A program made the position numbers and the translations under genes. A stretch of 64,000 nucleotides of DNA, taken from NCBI GenBank assembly GCA_022239325.1, contig JAKOGP010000004.1, positions 1 through 64,000 of the forward strand. The letters run 5' to 3'. Positions 9,079 through 16,607 of this stretch are shown one piece after another (positions within the stretch are counted from its first letter, which is position 1; each line of letters begins with the position of its first letter). The notes beneath the pieces were generated by a model. That model was not told where the DNA came from and ran no database searches. It saw nothing but the letters and a program-made list of their open reading frames with translations. This DNA is from Flavobacteriaceae bacterium LSUCC0859 (lineage in GTDB: Bacteria > Bacteroidota > Bacteroidia > Flavobacteriales > Flavobacteriaceae).

Positions 9079-9762
9079 ATGCAAGATAATTTAGCTGCTA
9101 GCTCTTTAGATACTTTGGGTGCAGAAGAGAAAACACTGTCACTTATAGATTTAATTTTTAATGGGGGTGCCGGTAGTGTACTCATCATGGGAATTTTATT
9201 TTTACTTCTTGGAGTGGCCTTGTACATTTATTTTGAGCGACTTTTTGCCATTAAATCTGCTGCAAAGACGGACGCCAATTTTATGAATCAAATTAAAGAC
9301 CACATTAGTAGTGGAAGAATAGACGCGGCTAAACTACTATGTGCACAAACAGACTCACCGGTAGCTAGACTTACTTTAAAAGGAGTTTCTCGGATTGGAA
9401 AACCTCTGGAAGACATAAATACAGCCATTGAAAATGCAGGTACCCTAGAGGTGTACAAATTAGAAAAAAATGTAAGTGTCCTCGCCACAGTGGCAGGTGC
9501 GGCTCCAATGATTGGTTTTTTAGGTACCGTAATTGGTATGATCTTAGCTTTTCATGAAATGGCTACCTCTGGAGGCCAAGCAGAAATGGGGGCCTTGGCT
9601 TCTGGAATTTACACCGCTATGACCACAACTGTAGGAGGTTTGGTAGTTGGTATTATAGCTTATATGGGTTACAACCACCTGGTGACAATCACCAATAAAG
9701 TAGTCCACAGTATGGAAGCCAATGCCGTAGATTTTTTAGATTTATTAAATGAGCCTGCTTAA
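9079..9762 (+). CDS. exbB: MotA/TolQ/ExbB proton channel family protein
   Basis: This is the channel subunit of an ExbB-ExbD-TonB energy transducer. It couples the proton-motive force to TonB-dependent uptake or to outer-membrane integrity. At 227 residues it has a membrane segment near residues 28-50 and two more in the C-terminal half (around 135-160 and 175-200). The conserved ExbB block LATVAGAAPMIGFLGTVIGM lies in the second, and GALASGIYTAMTTTVGGLVVG is the third. It is the first gene of exbB-exbD-tonB-folC, with 3 bases to exbD. TolQ is an alternative name, but the TonB-like third gene favours Exb. Confidence 0.9.
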   Translation: MQDNLAASSLDTLGAEEKTLSLIDLIFNGGAGSVLIMGILFLLLGVALYIYFERLFAIKSAAKTDANFMNQIKDHISSGRIDAAKLLCAQTDSPVARLTLKGVSRIGKPLEDINTAIENAGTLEVYKLEKNVSVLATVAGAAPMIGFLGTVIGMILAFHEMATSGGQAEMGALASGIYTAMTTTVGGLVVGIIAYMGYNHLVTITNKVVHSMEANAVDFLDLLNEPA

Positions 9763-9765
9763 CAT

Positions 9766-10152
9766 ATGAAATTAAAAGGAAGGAATAAGGTGAGTCCAGA
9801 ATTTAGCATGTCTTCTATGACGGACATCGTTTTCTTGCTTTTGGTTTTTTTCTTGCTCACCTCCAACTCTCCAAACGCCCTAGATTTACTATTGCCTAAG
9901 GCTAAAGGGAAGTCTACCAATACCCAACAAGTTTCTGTGAGCATCAATGCGGCGCTACAGTTTTTTGTCAATGAAGAGATGGTATACAAATCACAATTAG
10001 AGTCTTCTTTAATTTCTGAGTTAGCTGCGCAAGATAACCCAACTATTATTTTACGAGCAGAGGAGTCCATTGCCATTAAGGAGGCCGTTCATGTAATGGA
10101 TATTGCCAATAGGAATCAATTTAAAGTTATTTTAGCGGTGCGTCCCAATTAA
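9766..10152 (+). CDS. exbD: ExbD/TolR family biopolymer transport protein
   Basis: This 128-residue protein has one N-terminal membrane helix (about residues 18-36) preceded by SSMTDIVFLLLVFFLL. The Asp in MTDIVF is the conserved proton-carrying residue of ExbD/TolR. The remaining residues form the periplasmic domain, ending in VILAVRPN. It follows exbB by 3 bases, and its stop overlaps the start of the TonB gene, so the three subunits are made together. Confidence 0.9.
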   Translation: MKLKGRNKVSPEFSMSSMTDIVFLLLVFFLLTSNSPNALDLLLPKAKGKSTNTQQVSVSINAALQFFVNEEMVYKSQLESSLISELAAQDNPTIILRAEESIAIKEAVHVMDIANRNQFKVILAVRPN

Positions 10153-11000
10153 TGACGTTTTTGGAAAACACATACCAAAGAAAATCTTTTTGGATAACGA
10201 CTTTCATATTGTCCGTTGTCCTAGCCTTACTTTTCTTTTTTGGTCTGCGTTATTTAGACCCCCCGGTAGAAAACGGAATTCTGATTGCTTTTGGCTCAGA
10301 GGTCTCAGGAAACAGCTCAAACACTCCAGTAGAAGCCCAGCAATCTGAAAGCACTCGAGAAGAGAATCCTACACAAGAAATTCCAGTAGATCAGGTGGCA
10401 GAAGAGCTCCCTCCCATAGAACCAGAAGCGGAAGAGGTTCTTGTAAATAAAACCTCAGAAGTAGTACTCAAAAAAGAGCGGGAGCAAACCCCTCAGGAAG
10501 TAACCCAGCCAAAAGAGACTTCAGAGCCAGCGGTGACTCCTCAGGAGGTAACCCAGCCAAAGGAGGCTTCAGAGGCTACCAAAACAGCTTTGGCTAATAT
10601 ATTGGGTGCGGCATCGGCCAGCGGCCCAGGGATAGGAAACACAGAAAATAAAGCCAATCAGGGCCTTTCGGATGGTTCTCTTTACGCCAATTCATTTTAC
10701 GGAAGTGAAAAAGGAAATCCCAACGGGATTGGTTTTGGGCTGGCGGGGCGATCCTTAGTTGGAAAGGGAACAGTAACACCAGATTGCAATGAAGAAGGGC
10801 GTGTGGTGGTAGCTATTACAGTAGACCCATCCGGTAAGGTTATTGCAGCAGACCCTGGTGTGAAGGGTACGACCAATAACGCTCCCTGTTTATTGGAACC
10901 TGCTGCAGCAACAGCCTATTTGTACCAATGGGCTGCAGACTCCAAAGCCCCTGCCAAACAAATTGGTTTTGTGGTGATTAATTTCAAATTAGGGCAATAA
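10152..11000 (+). CDS. TonB-like energy transducer
   Basis: This 282-residue protein has an N-terminal membrane anchor (about residues 14-35, FWITTFILSVVLALLFFFGL). A long Pro/Glu-rich periplasm-spanning region follows, containing two copies of TPQEVTQPKE, about 30 residues apart. The compact C-terminal domain (about 190-282) has two Cys (PDCNEEG and APCLLEP). The C-terminal part (GRVVVAITVDPSGKVIAADPG) looks like a TonB C-terminal fold, in which a strand contacts receptor TonB boxes. It overlaps exbD by one base and folC by one base, which fixes the start. The sequence is divergent from classical TonB, so family assignment rests partly on context. Confidence 0.8.
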   Translation: MTFLENTYQRKSFWITTFILSVVLALLFFFGLRYLDPPVENGILIAFGSEVSGNSSNTPVEAQQSESTREENPTQEIPVDQVAEELPPIEPEAEEVLVNKTSEVVLKKEREQTPQEVTQPKETSEPAVTPQEVTQPKEASEATKTALANILGAASASGPGIGNTENKANQGLSDGSLYANSFYGSEKGNPNGIGFGLAGRSLVGKGTVTPDCNEEGRVVVAITVDPSGKVIAADPGVKGTTNNAPCLLEPAAATAYLYQWAADSKAPAKQIGFVVINFKLGQ

Positions 11001-12211
11001 TGAACTACAAACAGGCCACTGCTTGGTTGTTTGCGCAGCTTCCATCCTACCAGCAAAAAGGAGCTGCAGCACTCAATGCCAAGCTAGAAGCTATTACAGA
11101 CTTTGCTTCTTATTTGGGTAATCCACAGCAAGGATTTAAGTCTATTCATGTGGCTGGAACCAATGGTAAAGGTTCCTCCTCCCATATGTTGGCCTCTATT
11201 TTACAAACTGCAGGCTATAAAGTAGGTTTATACACCTCTCCTCACTTAAAAGACTTTAGAGAGCGCATTAAGGTAAACGGAAAGGAAATACCTCAGGAAG
11301 CTGTCATTCGTTTTGTACAGAACCATCAGGACTATATGTCTGACCATGCCTTGTCTTTTTTTGAAATGACGGTGGGTATGGCATTTGACTTTTTTAAATC
11401 TCAGCAGGTAGATATTGCCATTGTAGAGGTAGGCCTTGGCGGCCGATTAGACGCTACCAACATCATTACACCAAAGGTGTCTCTGATCACTAATATTGGC
11501 TTTGATCATATGGATTTTTTAGGCAACACTCTTGCGCTTATTGCTGGAGAAAAAGCTGGAATAATTAAATCAAATGTACCCGTTGTTATTAGTGAGTGGC
11601 ACAAAGAAACGGAAGTAGTATTCAAGGCTAAAGCAGCTGCAGTGGGTGCTCCTATTTATTTTGCCAGTGAATTTGTAGAAAAGCCTTACCAGACAGATCT
11701 TTTGGGAGCCTACCAACAGCACAACATAAAAGGGGTTGTTGGAACCCTGAGGTATCTGGAAGGTTTTAATGTGACCTCTGCACACATTAAAGAAGGCTTA
11801 AGCAAGGTAGTTCTGAATACTGGATTAATGGGCCGTTGGCAAATACTCTCACTGCACCCTCAAATTATTGCAGACACTGCGCATAATGAAGCTGGTTTAC
11901 GCATTGTAATGCGTCAAATTAGGCAAGTCCAATACAAAAGGCTTCATATGGTACTGGGTTTTGTAAAAGGCAAGGATTTGAAGGCTATAATGTCTCTTTT
12001 TCCTGTAGACGCGCTGTACTATTTTACTGCACCTAAAATGGACCGTGCCATTGCTCCTGAAGAATTAGTAGCAGCGGCTCAGGAATACAACCTATTTGGG
12101 AATACCTATGAATCTGTTTCTAAGGCACTTAGGGCTGCTAAAAAACAGGCTTCAAAAGAAGATCTTATCTATGTGGGAGGCAGCACTTTTGTAGTTGCTG
12201 AGGTAGTTTAA
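11000..12211 (+). CDS. folC: Folylpolyglutamate synthase / dihydrofolate synthase
   Basis: This Mur-ligase-family enzyme joins glutamate to dihydropteroate and to folate, with ATP, in the cytosol. It is 403 residues, normal length. The P-loop is HVAGTNGKGSSSHML (about residues 51-65), followed by the FolC signature YTSPHLKDFRERIKVNG. The central Mur domain has GLGGRLDATN and TNIGFDHMDFLG. The C-terminal domain carries DTAHNEAGL. The ATG shares a base with the stop of the upstream tonB-like gene, so it is co-transcribed though functionally unrelated. Whether it does both reactions cannot be told from sequence alone. Confidence 0.93.
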   Translation: MNYKQATAWLFAQLPSYQQKGAAALNAKLEAITDFASYLGNPQQGFKSIHVAGTNGKGSSSHMLASILQTAGYKVGLYTSPHLKDFRERIKVNGKEIPQEAVIRFVQNHQDYMSDHALSFFEMTVGMAFDFFKSQQVDIAIVEVGLGGRLDATNIITPKVSLITNIGFDHMDFLGNTLALIAGEKAGIIKSNVPVVISEWHKETEVVFKAKAAAVGAPIYFASEFVEKPYQTDLLGAYQQHNIKGVVGTLRYLEGFNVTSAHIKEGLSKVVLNTGLMGRWQILSLHPQIIADTAHNEAGLRIVMRQIRQVQYKRLHMVLGFVKGKDLKAIMSLFPVDALYYFTAPKMDRAIAPEELVAAAQEYNLFGNTYESVSKALRAAKKQASKEDLIYVGGSTFVVAEVV

Positions 12212-12239
12212 AAAAATAGTTCTTTTTTTATTTTTTTCT

Positions 12240-12269
12240 TTTGGGAACTCAAAAACAATCTTATATTTG
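12240..12269 (+). promoter_or_regulatory. Promoter of tRNA-Val
   Basis: TTTG (12240-12243), 18 bases, then TATATTTG (12262-12269) is a full match to the Bacteroidota vegetative promoter. It is placed 28 bases before the mature tRNA 5' end. Confidence 0.7.
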
Positions 12270-12297
12270 CACTCGCTTCTGCAAAGGAGTATAGTAA

Positions 12298-12372
12298 GGG
12301 CCCTTAGCTCAGCTGGTTCAGAGCACCTGCCTTACAAGCAGGGGGTCACTGGTTCGAACCCAGTAGGGCCCA
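12298..12372 (+). tRNA. tRNA-Val (anticodon TAC)
   Basis: A full cloverleaf is present: acceptor stem GGGCCCT/AGGGCCC, D-arm GCTC/GAGC, anticodon stem CCTGC/GCAGG with loop CTTACAA, T-arm ACTGG/CCAGT with TTCGAAC, and discriminator A. The anticodon TAC occupies 12333-12335. CCA is not encoded (CAG follows). A promoter precedes it and a terminator follows. Confidence 0.96.
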
Positions 12373-12380
12373 CAGAAATA

Positions 12381-12409
12381 GCCTCTCATTTTTATGAGGG
12401 GCTTTTTTT
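12381..12409 (+). terminator. Terminator of tRNA-Val
   Basis: A 9-bp stem (GCCTCTCAT with ATGAGGGGC, one G-U pair) and a TTTT loop are followed by seven T residues. It begins 9 bases after the tRNA. Confidence 0.85.
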
Positions 12410-12450
12410 ATGTTTAGTATGAAGCAGATGGTCTTAGGAAATATCAAAAA

Positions 12451-12798
12451 ATGCGCGCCAAAAGGATTAAAAAAGAGGCAGAAGCAAAGAAGTTCAACCA
12501 ATATAGAATAGACATTACAGCACCCACTTTAGCTCAAGCCATCAGGCAGTACTTAGGGGCGGCAAGGGTTCAGGGGAACAATGTGATTCTCAGAGACAGG
12601 AGTTCTATGAATACGGGTTCTCCATATGCAGTATGGGATGTAGATGGTGCTGTTAGAGATACCCCACCCGCTGGTTTAGACCTTACAACCATTCGTTACG
12701 TGAAGGTGCTTCGCTCTCTGTCTGAAACCAATAAATACGGATTTATTGGTGGTGCAGGAGTGATTGTTATTAAGACCACCCTTACTTATAAAGAATAG
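12451..12798 (+). pseudogene. Isolated TonB-receptor plug-like domain, probable 5'-truncated remnant
   Basis: The 115 residues have no signal peptide and start with a basic stretch. From about residue 24 they follow the layout of a TonB-dependent receptor plug: a TLAQAIRQYLGA helix, a central strand, AVWDVDGAV in place of the usual VIDG, and a C-terminal strand pair (IRYVKVLRSLSE, YGFIGGAGVIVIKTT) like the classic IEVLKG...YGSRGANGVIIITTK. No receptor barrel follows. The open frame continues ten codons upstream of this ATG to a TAG at 12415-12417, encoding more hydrophilic sequence. The piece is therefore probably what is left of a larger protein cut off by the tRNA-Val terminator. A small functional plug-only protein is the alternative. 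Confidence 0.5.
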
Positions 12799-12858
12799 AT
12801 AAAGAGTAGTTTAAGATTATTATTACTTTCTTAACACCTTTTTTCTTATTCTTGTAGT

Positions 12859-14175
12859 ATGATAAGAGTAATCCTGTTTTTTTCTTTCCTCTCTGCTTTT
12901 TCTCAAAAGATGGACATAAATGATTTGTCTATTATTCATAATGACTCTTTGTATATTATTGGAACTCAGAGTGTGCTGGTGTCTCCTATATCTGATCCAA
13001 ATCATTTAGTTCTCAGGTATTCTTTGTCCCAAACTTCTAAGGAATTAAGAAGATATCAGCCAGTGTCTACTGGCAAAGGTTTGTATTTATTAGACCCCTT
13101 GGGAGGCGAGGTTTTATCTTTTGTTAAAGATTCTTTGGATAGAATTGACAAGTCTTTTCAGCATAGAATGCAAATAGATGCGGCTGTGTTAACTCATAAT
13201 GACACTATTTTTAAATATGGTGGTTATGGATTTTGGTCCATGCGGAATTACTTTACTTATTTTGATCCGATCATTAGGGAATGGGAAGTGTATCCGCCTT
13301 TAAATACCAAAAAATTTCCAATTGGGACCGCTACAAATGATTATGTGAAAAAAGGAGATAATATTATTTTTTTTTCTGGAAAAAAACTCAATCCAAATGA
13401 CTTAGTGGAACAGACTTCCAGCTTTCAAATTTGGACATTTAACTTTACCAATAGGCGTTGGAACCAAGTTGGTACAAGTACAATTGATTTTAATCAATTT
13501 AAACTATCCATACCATTTGAGGACAAAATAGCCTATTTTGATCAAAAGGAGATATTTGTGGTGAGCCCCTTTGACAATAATATTAAGGTGTACGCTAAAA
13601 ACTCACTACATCAGAAATTAATTGAAGGGAGTCGTTTACAACCCTTATTTCACGACGAGGTTTTTTATTGTTTTACTTATTCAAACAATTTAGATGAGGT
13701 AAACCTTTTACTCAGAAATAAAGATGAATTTTTTGGTCCTGTAATTCGTGAGGAACAAATGTATGCTACTTTTAGCTCCTATTGGTATTTAAGTGGGTTA
13801 CTTCTTTTTATACCTGTAGTATTTGTTTTTAAGTGGATGAAGAGATATAGCAAACAGAAAAATCGCATTCATCTCACAGATTCTGGTGTGGTCTTTAAAA
13901 ATATTTTTTATGGCCTTAGCGATCATGAAATTAAGATTCTGAATGTATTAGTGGCAGAGGGGTCTGTGAATACTTCAAAAATTTTGGAGATTGTAGAAAA
14001 TCCTTCTCACAACTATTCTCATAATATGAGAACTAAGAATAAGGTGATTGGGGAGCTACAATACAAGCTTCAAACCATACTTAAAATACAAGAAGAAGTA
14101 TTGAGTGTTCAAAAGTCAGATGAGGACAAGCGCATTATGATTTATCGTTTGGATTTACGTTATTTTAAGCGCTAA
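12859..14175 (+). CDS. Membrane-anchored putative one-component regulator, paralogue 1
   Basis: I do not recognise a named family. The 438 residues begin with a signal peptide (MIRVILFFSFLSAFSQ). About 290 residues of beta-rich, aromatic sequence follow, with spaced units such as DTIFKYGGYGFWS and FNFTNRRWNQVG that suggest a kelch-like propeller. One membrane helix lies near residues 308-327 (YLSGLLLFIPVVFVF), followed by a basic WMKRYSKQK stop-transfer and a cytosolic tail of about 110 residues. In the tail, GLSDHEIKILNVLVAEG, a serine/helix stretch and HNMRTKNKVIGELQYKL look like a winged helix-turn-helix. The gene at 62126-63451 shares the same architecture and aligns throughout. The end overlaps the convergent Rieske gene by 11 bases. 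Inference: periplasmic sensing coupled to DNA binding. Confidence 0.75.
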   Translation: MIRVILFFSFLSAFSQKMDINDLSIIHNDSLYIIGTQSVLVSPISDPNHLVLRYSLSQTSKELRRYQPVSTGKGLYLLDPLGGEVLSFVKDSLDRIDKSFQHRMQIDAAVLTHNDTIFKYGGYGFWSMRNYFTYFDPIIREWEVYPPLNTKKFPIGTATNDYVKKGDNIIFFSGKKLNPNDLVEQTSSFQIWTFNFTNRRWNQVGTSTIDFNQFKLSIPFEDKIAYFDQKEIFVVSPFDNNIKVYAKNSLHQKLIEGSRLQPLFHDEVFYCFTYSNNLDEVNLLLRNKDEFFGPVIREEQMYATFSSYWYLSGLLLFIPVVFVFKWMKRYSKQKNRIHLTDSGVVFKNIFYGLSDHEIKILNVLVAEGSVNTSKILEIVENPSHNYSHNMRTKNKVIGELQYKLQTILKIQEEVLSVQKSDEDKRIMIYRLDLRYFKR

Positions 14176-14671
14176 AATCTACCGTAAGTAGGTCTTTGTA
14201 AAGGGCAATTCCATACTGTTTTAGATTGCCAGACCGGCTATTGGAACTGCAAAAGGCTGTAAAGTCTCCTCCAATACCAAAACTATTACCGTGGTTGCTA
14301 CATCTAAATTTGTTATTGCTAAAGGTCCACAAGTTTCTACTCCCAAGGTGGGGGCAGCAATTATCAAAAGCCAGATAGTTTTCTTCGTCTTTTCTTAAAA
14401 TGAGTAGGCCATTGTCTAAATCATTTACAAAATCACCTACTAATTTAACCGCTTCATATCTCTGGTGGCTCAGGTCTATATATAATTTCTTGCCCTCTGT
14501 ATACGATCCCTGAGCACCTATTAATTCCTTAAACTTTAGGTAGTTTTCTTCTTCTTCACTCAAAGGTTCAGGTGGCACTTCCTCTTTGGAGCAAGAAAGC
14601 AAAACAGGACTGGCCATCATGCTGGCCAACAAAAGCGGACAAATAGATCCTATGAATTTTTGTCTTTTCAT
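14165..14671 (-). CDS. Rieske-type [2Fe-2S] lipoprotein
   Basis: The 168 residues carry a lipobox (VLLSC, C27), so it should be an envelope lipoprotein. A Rieske cluster site is visible: C106-P-H108 and C124-S-N-H127, spaced as in the family, giving the two-Cys two-His ligand set. The extra Cys pair that makes a disulfide in high-potential Rieske proteins is missing (CPHLGS, CSNHG). The cluster is therefore probably of the lower-potential ferredoxin type. Its redox partner is unknown. It is divergent from the DUF1800 gene and converges with the putative regulator. Confidence 0.85.
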   Translation of the reverse strand: MKRQKFIGSICPLLLASMMASPVLLSCSKEEVPPEPLSEEEENYLKFKELIGAQGSYTEGKKLYIDLSHQRYEAVKLVGDFVNDLDNGLLILRKDEENYLAFDNCCPHLGSRNLWTFSNNKFRCSNHGNSFGIGGDFTAFCSSNSRSGNLKQYGIALYKDLLTVDFSA

Positions 14672-14750
14672 ACTCTAAATATAACCAAATGATACTATTT
14701 TAAATTATTATCATTGTAATGAGATGTTTTTTTTGTTGTATTTTATGACA

Positions 14751-14758
14751 TAAGTTTG
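14751..14758 (+). promoter_or_regulatory. Probable -7 element upstream of the DUF1800 gene
   Basis: TAAGTTTG matches TAnnTTTG. The -33 zone is a T-rich run rather than a clean TTG. It lies 20 bases before the GTG start. Confidence 0.4.
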
Positions 14759-14778
14759 AATCATAAACAGTTATTATC

Positions 14779-16605
14779 GTGCAGCAAAGAAAACCAAATC
14801 AGCAGCCACCAATAGACCTCGTTGAACAATTTTATAAGGAAAACGTAGACCTGAAAGCGATTCTAAATTCTAGGAAATCCAGAAAAGAGGTGACAGCAGG
14901 TTTAGAACCCTATACTGGTGAGTTTGGACAGGCTCAAAAGAAACACCTTTTAAATAGAACCATGGTGGGTATGGCCAAGCGCCATATGGACGATCTGGAT
15001 GGCTTGAGCCTTGACCAGGCCATAGAACTCATTTTTACCCCAGAAGAATTGGGGGAGCCAGTGAATAATTATTTTATGGAGATGGACGCCGCTGCTTACA
15101 AAGAACGCTATGAAAGTGATGACGTAGCCCCTGGTGCTCCATTTATAGACAGACCCTACAAGCAGTTGAGACCCACTTTTGAAGAGCAATTTGGGTGGGA
15201 AAGGCAAAGAGCCATGAGATCATGGTTTTTCAAAAACATTTATTACCAAAAAACATCTATTCATTACAAGCTCTTTATCTTTTTACACAACCTAACCCCA
15301 ACAAAGCCATTTGATTTAGGGGGACACAAATTTATGTTTAATTATGTGAAACTCCTGTTTCATTCTGTTTTTGGGAATTATAAAGAATATATCTATAATT
15401 TAACAATAGATCCTTCTATGTTAAATTATTTGAATTTACAATTAAGTCAAAAAGAAACCCCCGATGAAAATTTTGCCAGAGAGCTTCAAGAGCTTTTTAC
15501 AGTAGGTAAACGCCCCTTTTCAAAATTCACTGAAGACGATGTTAGAAGCGTTGCAAGAGCACTTGTTGGTTGGCGATTTAACTATAATTTTATCTACACT
15601 GAAGGGCATGAGCCAGACATTGAATTTAATTCTTGGAATCATGATGATGGAGATAAACAATTTTCTTCATTTTATAACAACACAAAGATTATCGGGAAAT
15701 CTGGGGATGCTGGTGCAGAAGAGCTACAAGAGGTCATAGATATGATTTTTGAAACCGAAGAATCTTGTATTTACCCATGTAGAAGGTTGTATCAGTTTTT
15801 TGTACATCCTTTTGTGACCAATGAAATAGAGGAAAACATTATTAAACCAATGGCCGCCATTATGAGGAGTAATAATTTTTCTCTTGTGGAGCCCTTAAAG
15901 GTGTTATTAAAGAGTGCTCATTTTCTGGACGAAAGCTTTTACAACAGTCTAATTAAGTCTCCGTATGAATTTACATTGGGCATTTACAAGGAGTTTGACC
16001 TGTTCAATGGTGAATTATCTAAATGGGTTCAGGAAGACAATACGACATATTACTATTCTGATGGAGACAGACCAGATTTGTTTCCAGAGAGGATAACCAA
16101 TGAAATGTCCAAGTCTTTTTATTTTTTTGAAACGATTAATTGGAATACCTCTGATCAAGGGATGCGTATGTTTGAACCACCCAGTGTCTCTGGATGGCCA
16201 GCTTATTATCAAGAACCCGTTTACGATTTGTTTTGGGTAAATTCTGTAACCATTAAGAAAAGAAAGCAAACTACAGAGGGCGCTACCAGGTGGGGGATCT
16301 GGATGGGAGATGGGGTTAATAGTAGGCTAAATATCAAGAGTTATTTAGAGTCTTACCAAACACCCAATGATCTAGATAGTTTACTAGAACAAATGGAAGA
16401 GCGTTTGTTGGGAGCTTCTATTCCAGAAAGAGCCAAACAAAGAATCAAAAATTCAGTCTTAGGAGATAAAAATTCTAATTACTGGAAAGAACTGGTAGAC
16501 GATTATTTTAGCAATCCAACTAAGGACAATAGGAATCATTTGAGCTGGCGTTTTGAACAATTGCTATTTCAACTTCACGAACTGGCAGAAATACACCTTT
16601 TTTAG
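14779..16605 (+). CDS. DUF1800 family protein
   Basis: The 608 residues match the DUF1800 family by layout. The N-terminal helical part has HLLNRTMVGMAKRHMDDL. The core has MRSWFFKNIYYQKTSIHYK, FARELQELFTVGKRPFSKF and DDVRSVARALVGW. A C-terminal block has MRMFEPPSVSGWPAYYQEP. The function is not established; family members are usually found next to a DUF1501 protein, as here. The start is a GTG, and no signal peptide is visible. It is followed after 2 bases by the DUF1501 gene, so the pair is an operon and probably a complex. Confidence 0.85.
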   Translation: MQQRKPNQQPPIDLVEQFYKENVDLKAILNSRKSRKEVTAGLEPYTGEFGQAQKKHLLNRTMVGMAKRHMDDLDGLSLDQAIELIFTPEELGEPVNNYFMEMDAAAYKERYESDDVAPGAPFIDRPYKQLRPTFEEQFGWERQRAMRSWFFKNIYYQKTSIHYKLFIFLHNLTPTKPFDLGGHKFMFNYVKLLFHSVFGNYKEYIYNLTIDPSMLNYLNLQLSQKETPDENFARELQELFTVGKRPFSKFTEDDVRSVARALVGWRFNYNFIYTEGHEPDIEFNSWNHDDGDKQFSSFYNNTKIIGKSGDAGAEELQEVIDMIFETEESCIYPCRRLYQFFVHPFVTNEIEENIIKPMAAIMRSNNFSLVEPLKVLLKSAHFLDESFYNSLIKSPYEFTLGIYKEFDLFNGELSKWVQEDNTTYYYSDGDRPDLFPERITNEMSKSFYFFETINWNTSDQGMRMFEPPSVSGWPAYYQEPVYDLFWVNSVTIKKRKQTTEGATRWGIWMGDGVNSRLNIKSYLESYQTPNDLDSLLEQMEERLLGASIPERAKQRIKNSVLGDKNSNYWKELVDDYFSNPTKDNRNHLSWRFEQLLFQLHELAEIHLF

Positions 16606-16607
16606 TT

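Noticed and set aside
9759-10076. Minus-strand open frame opposite exbD
   Set aside because: It is entirely within exbD, has no family match by eye, and starts in the operon's middle with no promoter.
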